Assembly (NCBI RefSeq): GCF_009729055.1 | Contig: NZ_CP045484.1 | Location: 186,001-250,000 of the forward strand | Length of the DNA stretch: 64,000 bases | Direction: 5' to 3' | Source: Sulfurisphaera ohwakuensis | Lineage (GTDB): Archaea; Thermoproteota; Thermoprotei_A; Sulfolobales; Sulfolobaceae | In this document: one piece after another, positions 58,180-64,000 of the stretch | Numbering within the stretch: the first letter of the stretch is position 1 | Layout: every line of letters begins with the position of its first letter | Notes under the pieces: model-generated | Databases searched by the model: none | Told to the model about the DNA's origin: nothing | What the model saw: the letters and a program-made list of their open reading frames with translations, nothing else | Program-made: the position numbers and the translations under genes

Positions 58180-58711
58180 TGAAAATAAATTTAAGGAATT
58201 AGATTCTATAGCTAAGAAATATAATATTAAATTAAAGTGGATAAATTTACCTAAATTTGAAGTACAATCTGATTCTTTAGAGGAGATTGTTAGAAGTTCT
58301 GCTGTTATAGCTTTCAATATGATAAGATCTCCTTTAATTGTTGAAGATAGTGGTTTATTTATCGAAGCCTTAAATAATTTTCCAGGTCCTTATACTAATT
58401 ACGTAAGGAGAACATTAGGGTTAAAAGGTATACTAAAACTTATGGAAGGTATACAAAATAGAAAAGCATATTTTATGACAGCATTATGTTATGTTGATGA
58501 AGAAGTTATTAGAGTATTTACTGGTAAAGTAGTTGGGAAAATCTCTGAATCTATAAGAGGAGATAAAGGTTTTGGTTTTGACCCAATATTTATACCAGAT
58601 GGAGAGGAAAGAACTTTTGGTGAAATGAATATTGAAGAGAAAAATAAGTATTCACATAGGGGTAAAGCCTTTGAAGAGTTTATAAAATTCTTTCTTACTT
58701 ATATCTCTTAG
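58142..58711 (+). CDS. rdgB: XTP/ITP pyrophosphatase RdgB/HAM1
   Basis: House-cleaning enzyme that hydrolyses ITP, XTP and dITP to prevent their incorporation. In the 189-residue protein [19 protein letters not shown], the metal site [33 protein letters not shown] and the late [10 protein letters not shown] are all present. It overlaps the end of bud32 by 38 bases and the convergent oxidoreductase by 17. Confidence 0.95.
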   Translation: MLKSVEVNVITSNENKFKELDSIAKKYNIKLKWINLPKFEVQSDSLEEIVRSSAVIAFNMIRSPLIVEDSGLFIEALNNFPGPYTNYVRRTLGLKGILKLMEGIQNRKAYFMTALCYVDEEVIRVFTGKVVGKISESIRGDKGFGFDPIFIPDGEERTFGEMNIEEKNKYSHRGKAFEEFIKFFLTYIS

Positions 58712-59672
58712 TTTCTTCAATGCTCTCCTTATTCAATTCACTAAAATTGTTTATAGAATATTCATATAGATATTTATACTCTTCTTCTGTTAATTCTGGT
58801 AGTTTTTCTACTTCAAGGAATTCATTAAGTTCATTAATAGATGATATATTAGGGAGAACTGAAGAGACTCTTTTGTTATATAGTATAAATTTTAAAGCTA
58901 ATTGAGATAATTTCATTCCCTTTTTTCTAGCAAAGGAAAGAAGAGGCTTAGAAAGTTCAACAGCTCTTCTGATCCAATTAATATCTTTCAAGCTTCTGTG
59001 TAGTTTAGGATCATTATATATTGGCCATTTATCTTCAATTAGTGCATCGGATGCGTGAGGTACTCTAACGAAATGACCAATATCATAATCTAAGAAATCT
59101 ATTCCAGGCTTTAATTCGATTAAGTTGTATATATATTCCAGGCTTTCATATCCCATTTTTATGGCTTCTATGCCTTCCTCTCCCCATCCCAATGTTGGTC
59201 CTAATGCTACTCCAATTAATCTAACTTTTCCTTCTTTTTTCAAACCTTGTAAAAAATCCAAAATTTCTTTATTTTTTATTATATGTATCTTAGGATTATG
59301 TATCATTAAGATATCTACGTAATCTGTATTAAGTCTCTCTAAGCTTTTCTTAAATGCAAAATCTAAATATTCTATTGAAAATCTCTGTGAAGCTCTATTA
59401 TTTACTCTATTATAGAAATCATAGCCTATTTTTGTTAGAATGATTATTTTGTCTCTTTTTGTGTTAAAGACTTTGGCTAATATTTTTTCACCAAGTCCTT
59501 CACCATATACATCAGCAGTATCAAAGAAGTTTATTCCATTTTCTAATGCTTTCCTTAATATCTCTTCAGCTTTGTTAATTTCTCCTCCCCACCAATCAGT
59601 AACAAGGCTCCAAACACCAATTCCTATTTCTGACACTTCAATATTAGTATGATCTATTTTTCTTAGATTCAT
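58695..59672 (-). CDS. Aldo/keto reductase
   Basis: A 325-residue TIM-barrel NADPH oxidoreductase. Catalytic residues lie in [11 protein letters not shown] (Asp and Tyr) and ILTKIGYDF (Lys), with LMIHNPKIH giving the His. The C-terminal half has [20 protein letters not shown], the cofactor segment. The substrate is unknown. It is convergent with rdgB and divergent from the 108-residue gene. Confidence 0.9.
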   Translation of the reverse strand: MNLRKIDHTNIEVSEIGIGVWSLVTDWWGGEINKAEEILRKALENGINFFDTADVYGEGLGEKILAKVFNTKRDKIIILTKIGYDFYNRVNNRASQRFSIEYLDFAFKKSLERLNTDYVDILMIHNPKIHIIKNKEILDFLQGLKKEGKVRLIGVALGPTLGWGEEGIEAIKMGYESLEYIYNLIELKPGIDFLDYDIGHFVRVPHASDALIEDKWPIYNDPKLHRSLKDINWIRRAVELSKPLLSFARKKGMKLSQLALKFILYNKRVSSVLPNISSINELNEFLEVEKLPELTEEEYKYLYEYSINNFSELNKESIEETKRYK

Positions 59673-59729
59673 GTAATACTACACCTAATGTTAAAATCAT
59701 TTTTGATGTTATAAAAAGCATAGTGTATA

Positions 59730-60056
59730 ATGCTTGTAAAAGTGCCAGAAAGAGTATTTGATGAACTACTCAGAAAATTGAAAATTCAAGTATATGAATA
59801 TAATTCTAGAATAAAGGAATATGGGGTTTATCTTAAGCCTTATCACATCGTATACAAGAATGGAAAGCAGTATATATATATAGGGAAATATTGGTATAAG
59901 TTAGATAAAAAAGATGGAAAGCTTAAATGGATTTATTTAGGTAAGAAAAAACCAGACCAAAATTTACCAGATCCTCCAGCAATACCAGATTATACGATTA
60001 TAAAAGACATTGAGGGATATATTATTGATGAAAAGGCATTAGATGAGATCAAATGA
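59730..60056 (+). CDS. Small basic protein with integrase-type beta-hairpin
   Basis: A 108-residue protein. Residues 39-73 contain two tandem aromatic hairpins, YHIVYKNGKQYIYIGKYW and YKLDKKDGKLKWIYLGKKKP. They resemble the short N-terminal hairpin of SSV-type integrases (YKLEYENGEVKERYVG pattern). A proline-rich linker and short tail follow. There is no catalytic domain, so it may be a small nucleic-acid-binding protein. It overlaps the convergent ATP synthase subunit by 18 bases. Confidence 0.6.
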   Translation: MLVKVPERVFDELLRKLKIQVYEYNSRIKEYGVYLKPYHIVYKNGKQYIYIGKYWYKLDKKDGKLKWIYLGKKKPDQNLPDPPAIPDYTIIKDIEGYIIDEKALDEIK

Positions 60057-61004
60057 GAGCATTTTTTTAATCTTTTCAATTATCCCTAATTTTATACCAT
60101 TCAAAATCATCGTTAGATCCTCATAATCTAATTTTATAAGTTCTGATATAGCAAGAATTGTTGACGGAGTAAATGGACTACCCATGAAAGCTTCTATGGA
60201 ATATTTTCTTGAATTTACTCTAGCTAAGCGATAAAGAGTCGCAAAAGCATCATATACATTTGTCAGAGTCAAGTTTTTAGCATAAGAAGTTCTAGCCAAG
60301 ATATCTAATATTTCTTTATTATTATTAGCAGATGCCAAGTCTTTTAATAAACTTTCATCAATTTTACAACTAATATTTTCAACAAGATGAAGTTTATATG
60401 CCATCATAGAAGCATAATAATCTTCGTAAGTGCAAATTATGTCTTGAGCTTTTGATTTCCAATCTCCTCTGAATTCACTAACTATTTTTGATAATTTATA
60501 AATGAAATAAAATTCTAATAAGGAGTTTATTTCAGAGGGGGTCTTTTTAGATGCTCTAGCCATTGCAAATTTTAATCCTTCATTAATTATACCTTTTGAA
60601 AAGTTTAAAATATCGTCTAAATTTTGTGGATTAGAATCTGCAAGTTCTTTTATTAATAGAAAATTATCAGATATTTTGGTTCCAGTTAATACTGAAGTGA
60701 TTAGAGGTTCTAATTCGTTTAGGCTGAATAAATATAAGTATAAATCTATTATATCCGCGTTTGTTTTGACGTTACTTACGTATCCTCTAATTTTTAATAG
60801 GAAATTAATTGCGCGCTGCCTAAATTTTTTCTCTGCATTTTCTATGGTTGAAGGTATCTCTTCAATATAACCTCTATCTTTAAGCACTCCAATTGCATCT
60901 CTCCAATCACTTGAAGTTAAAAGCTCATTTATTGTACCCCTAGTTATAATGAATGACTTATATAACCTAGCTATTGCTGTGGAATATGCTAATGTGCTAC
61001 TCAT
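60039..61004 (-). CDS. atpC: A-type ATP synthase subunit C
   Basis: Central-stalk cap subunit (V-type subunit d homologue) linking the rotor shaft to the membrane ring. In the 321-residue all-helical protein the AYSTAIARLYKSFIITRG start, the repeated helical units with NADIIDLYLYLF and the C-terminal SPFTPSTILAI fit the family. It follows the coiled-coil stalk gene without gap. The remaining atp genes are not in this window, so the operon here is split. Confidence 0.85.
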   Translation of the reverse strand: MSSTLAYSTAIARLYKSFIITRGTINELLTSSDWRDAIGVLKDRGYIEEIPSTIENAEKKFRQRAINFLLKIRGYVSNVKTNADIIDLYLYLFSLNELEPLITSVLTGTKISDNFLLIKELADSNPQNLDDILNFSKGIINEGLKFAMARASKKTPSEINSLLEFYFIYKLSKIVSEFRGDWKSKAQDIICTYEDYYASMMAYKLHLVENISCKIDESLLKDLASANNNKEILDILARTSYAKNLTLTNVYDAFATLYRLARVNSRKYSIEAFMGSPFTPSTILAISELIKLDYEDLTMILNGIKLGIIEKIKKMLSFDLI

Positions 61005-61334
61005 CTACTTAAATACCTCCTCGATTTTCTTTAGAACAAAATCTGTAGCTTTTTCAATGTTTTTTTGTCCTTTGTTCTTTATCTCAGTTATTTTTTTATC
61101 TCTTTCCTCAGAAAACTTCTTTGATAATTCATTAATTTTGTCATTCGTATTTTTCTCTACTTCTTTAGAAATTTGATTAAAAACTTCTTCCGCTACTCCT
61201 TTAAATTCTGTTGCTAACGATTCAGAAAAAATTACGAGTTTTTTTCCATCATCAGCTATATTTTTTTCGATATTTTTTAGCTCTTCTTCAAATCTTACTA
61301 TTAGATTAGCGTATGTCGATAATTTTGAAGACAT
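61005..61334 (-). CDS. Coiled-coil protein, probable ATP synthase peripheral-stalk subunit
   Basis: A 109-residue, almost continuous coiled coil rich in Lys and Glu (residues 5-105, for example NDKINELSKKFSEERDKKIT). It directly precedes atpC, its stop adjoining the atpC ATG. Peripheral-stalk subunit H/G of A-type ATP synthases has this size and character, so that role is likely, but coiled coils are hard to assign from sequence alone. Confidence 0.62.
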   Translation of the reverse strand: MSSKLSTYANLIVRFEEELKNIEKNIADDGKKLVIFSESLATEFKGVAEEVFNQISKEVEKNTNDKINELSKKFSEERDKKITEIKNKGQKNIEKATDFVLKKIEEVFK

Positions 61335-61348
61335 GCTATTATAATACT

Positions 61349-62122
61349 CTAAACACTACTTTTTAATGATTTTCTTCCTCTAATGATATAACCGGTATGC
61401 ATTACTCCAATATTTTTTGGCCTTACAGCGTTCTCTTTAATTTGATATTCTCTTAGGATGAGTTCTTCAGCATGAATATCAATAAAACCATTATTCTTTA
61501 AAGCTATGCCAGTTTTTTCTATTTGATTTACTGTAGGAACAAAAATAACTATTGAGCCAGACGGTTTTAAAGCTTGATATGCAAATTTAACTACATTCCA
61601 TGGGTCTGGCATATCAAGAAATATTGCATCTACACTAGTTTCGTCAAATCCTTCTCTAACATCTTTTAACTTAAATACAACTCTGTTTGAAAATCCTAAA
61701 AATTCAACGTTTTTCTTTGCTATTTCTTGCATATCTTGTCTAATATCATAAGTTATAACTTTACCATTATCTCCTAAATAATGAGCTAAAGATATAGTTA
61801 AAAACCCAGAACCTGTGCCAGCCTCAAGTACAGTATCTCCAGGCTTTATGCCAGAAGAATATATCATATAAGCAATATCTTTAGGATAAAGAACTTGAGA
61901 AGGCCTTCTCAATCCGTTATAAATATCAATTAATGTGGGTCTTAATATATATGCTTTATTTCCAGTTGATAATGTAACCTCAACTCCATATTCTAAGCCT
62001 ATTATGTCATCTAAGCTTAATGCTCCTTTATCGCTTCCAACTTTTTTTCCTTTTCTAACTTTTACTAAATAAGTTCTTTTAGTATCTATCCAAAGAGTTA
62101 TTAAATCCTCTTCTTTTATCAT
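61349..62122 (-). CDS. trmI: tRNA (adenine-58/57-N1)-methyltransferase TrmI
   Basis: A 257-residue AdoMet enzyme. An N-terminal beta domain ([20 protein letters not shown]) precedes the Rossmann fold with [37 protein letters not shown], and [14 protein letters not shown] as the catalytic strand. Archaeal TrmI makes m1A58 and often m1A57 in the T loop. It lies 14 bases upstream of the coiled-coil gene. Confidence 0.94.
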   Translation of the reverse strand: MIKEEDLITLWIDTKRTYLVKVRKGKKVGSDKGALSLDDIIGLEYGVEVTLSTGNKAYILRPTLIDIYNGLRRPSQVLYPKDIAYMIYSSGIKPGDTVLEAGTGSGFLTISLAHYLGDNGKVITYDIRQDMQEIAKKNVEFLGFSNRVVFKLKDVREGFDETSVDAIFLDMPDPWNVVKFAYQALKPSGSIVIFVPTVNQIEKTGIALKNNGFIDIHAEELILREYQIKENAVRPKNIGVMHTGYIIRGRKSLKSSV

Positions 62123-62198
62123 CAGAATTAGAAAGAATAAGAGAAATTAAAAATCAGTTCTGGTGTCTTATTTCATTATTCAAAAACACCAGCTTTCA

Positions 62199-62348
62199 TC
62201 ATTTGTCGTTTACCCATAGCTCTTTCCTAATAAACTCATTTAGTGCTGCTCTTATAACTTCACTTCTTGATGTGTATCTTCCCGTATTTATTAATTCATC
62301 TATTGCCTCTAAGAATTGTTCTGGTAATTTGACAGTTATTATTCTCAT
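62199..62348 (-). CDS. Ribbon-helix-helix (CopG/MetJ-type) DNA-binding protein
   Basis: A 49-residue protein that is easily missed because of its length. [20 protein letters not shown] and [20 protein letters not shown] are a textbook ribbon-helix-helix: an N-terminal strand for the DNA groove, helix A, then the turn before helix B. It starts at ATG 62348. Such proteins are dimeric repressors; its target may be the flanking genes. No toxin partner is adjacent. Confidence 0.88.
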   Translation of the reverse strand: MRIITVKLPEQFLEAIDELINTGRYTSRSEVIRAALNEFIRKELWVNDK

Positions 62349-62391
62349 TATTGGTCAGTTATTTTGCTTCTATTATATAGTCTTATAAGCA

Positions 62392-63159
62392 TTATTCCTT
62401 ACTTTTATCAGCCTTTTCCCATAAATACTCAAAATAAACTTTGCCTATTTCTACGAAATAAATATGATTTGAGAACATACCTAATAACATATTTCCTTGA
62501 GTTTTTATTATTAAAAATATAGAGTTAGAAGTTATAATACCGCTTCCAAACATTGAGTCTAAATATTTTATGTTAAGGACATTGCTCTCTATATTAATAT
62601 TTTTTGTTAATATAACTCTTACATCATATTTATATGAATTTGCTTCTAATATTTTAATTAAATCATCTGAAATTAGTTCTTTAAAAGATATAGCAACATA
62701 ATATTTACTTGAGTTCTCAGCTAATATTTGCTTTAAAGTCTGTGCAATATTATCTTGCTGTACTAATGCTATGTTATAGAATGATGTTTGAGAAGAAAGT
62801 AATACAGAAATAGGTAGGATTAGTTCTCTTTCTACCTTGTCTAATGCATCAGAAATATTCTTTTTAACATTCTCCCATACTTCTCTTATGGGATTAGCTA
62901 CATAATACGATGGTCTCTTTCCTATTCTTCTAATCCATCCTCTTCCTTCAAGTTTTGTTAAAATTGGATAAATTTTAGTATACGAAATATTTACTTTGTC
63001 TGATAATTCTTTAGCAGTCATTTTTCCATTAAGTAATAATAAAAAATAAAGTTTCAATTCATTTCGGGTTATTCCGAAGGCTCTTGCTATATTTCCAATT
63101 TTACTAACTATATCATCTATGTTCTGAGACATGTTAACATTTTTATTTTCCTTATACAT
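62392..63159 (-). CDS. TrmB-like winged-helix transcriptional regulator
   Basis: A 255-residue regulator. Residues 25-85 are a winged helix of the TrmB type (LKLYFLLLLNGKMTAKELSD, then NISYTKIYPILTKLEGRGWI, then GKRPSYYVANP). The C-terminal domain has an alternating strand-helix pattern that could bind an effector, comparable to the phospholipase-D-like fold of TrmB. The start is ATG 63159 or, more likely, ATG 63132 (MSQNIDDIVSK). The ligand is unknown. It is divergent from rps25e across about 20-48 bases. Confidence 0.8.
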   Translation of the reverse strand: MYKENKNVNMSQNIDDIVSKIGNIARAFGITRNELKLYFLLLLNGKMTAKELSDKVNISYTKIYPILTKLEGRGWIRRIGKRPSYYVANPIREVWENVKKNISDALDKVERELILPISVLLSSQTSFYNIALVQQDNIAQTLKQILAENSSKYYVAISFKELISDDLIKILEANSYKYDVRVILTKNINIESNVLNIKYLDSMFGSGIITSNSIFLIIKTQGNMLLGMFSNHIYFVEIGKVYFEYLWEKADKSKE

Positions 63160-63179
63160 ATTAATAAACGGTGTGCTAA

Positions 63180-63509
63180 ATGGGTGGTGCTAGTAAAAAA
63201 CCTATATCTACTGTAGAGAAAAGAATGAAAAAGATGGCTGAGGAACAGCAAAAGAAGCAGCAAAAAAGAGCAACAACAAAGACAGGGAAAGAGTTAACTA
63301 GTAAGAACGTTGTAATTGATAATGAAACATTAAAGAAAGTGCAAGAAGAACTTAAAAAAGAGACCATAGTGACACCTTATACGTTATCAACTAAGTTAAA
63401 TGTTACTATAAGTGTAGCAAAGAAAATTTTGGAAGAGCTTGAGAGGCAAGGAGTAGTAAAAATAGGGACTAAAGATAGAAGAACAGCTGTTTATATAGCT
63501 GCTTCATAA
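63180..63509 (+). CDS. rps25e: 30S ribosomal protein S25e
   Basis: A 109-residue protein with a lysine-rich disordered N-terminus and a winged-helix core (TIVTPYTLSTKLNVTISVAK, KILEELERQGVVKIG). In archaea S25e is essentially crenarchaeal, supporting the lineage assignment. It is convergent with the next gene. Confidence 0.95.
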   Translation: MGGASKKPISTVEKRMKKMAEEQQKKQQKRATTKTGKELTSKNVVIDNETLKKVQEELKKETIVTPYTLSTKLNVTISVAKKILEELERQGVVKIGTKDRRTAVYIAAS

Positions 63510-63514
63510 AATTA

Positions 63515-64000
63515 TTATTCTTCGTCTTCTTTTTGCTCTTCTAATTTTCTTCCTACATTAGTTTTAATCTTTTTTATACTTTTACAGAACCCTTGTAATA
63601 CAGAATCTATGTTGTTTATACTACCTATTCTTTCTCTTCCAGCTTCTTGGGTTAACACTGTAGATTCAACATAAACAACTGTATCTTCTTCTTCAGCTTG
63701 TTTATAAATTAAAGAGTTAACACTTGTAACAAAGGTAGGAGATGAGCCTATTATTTCTCCGTTTTCATCTTCTATTGTTTCTCCCACAATAATATAAGGA
63801 AGACCATTTTCTATAGTTCTTGCTATTGCCATATATTTAATTATATCATAACCATTCCTAGGATAAGCTTTTACTGTACCTACTATTGCTGCAACGTTAT
63901 TAAGTGATAATAGCCTATTAATTTCTGGGGAAAATATATCATCTTCAGATATTATTCCATACCTTTTATCTAATGACATGTATACGGGTTCTTTACCGGC
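63515..64000 (-). CDS. Conserved crenarchaeal protein of unknown function
   Basis: From ATG 63979 a 154-residue protein: MSLDKRYGIISEDDIFSPEI, VAAIVGTVKAYPRNGYDIIK, YIIVGETIEDENGEIIGS and TSVNSLIYKQAEEEDTVVYV, ending in an acidic-basic tail. The pattern is alpha/beta and soluble. The same frame remains open to the right edge (AGKEPVY precedes the Met), so the gene could begin outside the window. No family is recognised with confidence. Confidence 0.6.
   Translation of the reverse strand, partial: AGKEPVYMSLDKRYGIISEDDIFSPEINRLLSLNNVAAIVGTVKAYPRNGYDIIKYMAIARTIENGLPYIIVGETIEDENGEIIGSSPTFVTSVNSLIYKQAEEEDTVVYVESTVLTQEAGRERIGSINNIDSVLQGFCKSIKKIKTNVGRKLEEQKEDEE

Overview
The window is AT-rich archaeal chromosome from a member of the Sulfolobales. 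Rpo8, aCPSF1/FttA, TFB1 and TFB3, PAN, KEOPS subunits, crenarchaeal S25e, a heteromeric tRNA-splicing endonuclease, intron-bearing tRNAs and GGTGA-type ribosome binding sites all point there. The fructose-bisphosphate aldolase/phosphatase and EndA sequences match, from memory, those of Sulfurisphaera (Sulfolobus) tokodaii, so that species or a very close relative is likely.

Layout. 0-18.4 kb is a dense core block: ABCE1, FBP aldolase/phosphatase, S17e, a Urm1-like modifier, Cgi121, a membrane HerA-like ATPase, thermosome beta, TFB3, EndB, HisRS, a proteasome beta subunit, Rpo8, an Sm-like protein, archaeosine TGT, PAC2 and PUA proteins, PAN, MBF1, HflX, Trm56, TFE, a cytosine-C5 methyltransferase, a SPOUT protein and tRNA-Val(TAC). 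18.4-30.7 kb mixes housekeeping genes (SAH hydrolase, FttA, G1P dehydrogenase, FKBP, L37e, aminopropyltransferase) with five further tRNAs. It also holds a fusellovirus-type integrase remnant at tRNA-Val(GAC), two copies of a MITE-like element, and decayed IS110-family transposase pieces. 30.7-43.4 kb is an accessory surface/export island: signal-peptide proteins with C-terminal membrane anchors, two ABC systems, a very hydrophobic 42-residue peptide, a zinc-ribbon/HTH protein and two small proteins resembling NAC domains. 43.6-47.2 kb carries a lone molybdopterin oxidoreductase and an IS110-family element whose non-coding leader looks like a bridge RNA. 47.3-64 kb returns to core genes: tRNA-Glu, TFB1, aIF1, Rpo12, agmatinase family, GlyRS, EndA, UbiX, Thi4, S24e, S27ae, Kae1, Bud32, RdgB, ATP synthase subunits, TrmI and S25e.

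Themes. Transcription is unusually well represented (TFB1, TFB3, TFE, MBF1, Rpo8, Rpo12, FttA). So is protein turnover (Urm1, PAN, a proteasome beta paralogue that appears to lack the Thr1 nucleophile, PAC2) and tRNA maturation (both EndA and EndB, TGT with a separate PUA protein, Trm56, TrmI, three KEOPS subunits). Five of the seven tRNAs here contain introns that the EndA/EndB enzyme would remove.

The most interesting unexplained material is the 34.5-43.4 kb export island with its 42-residue peptide, the IS110 leader RNA, the viral integrase scar, and genes whose conserved N-termini lie upstream of any ATG, GTG or TTG codon (trm56, a nucleotidyltransferase-like gene and the IS110 transposase). 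All identifications come from reading sequence and from recalled families; none was checked by database search.
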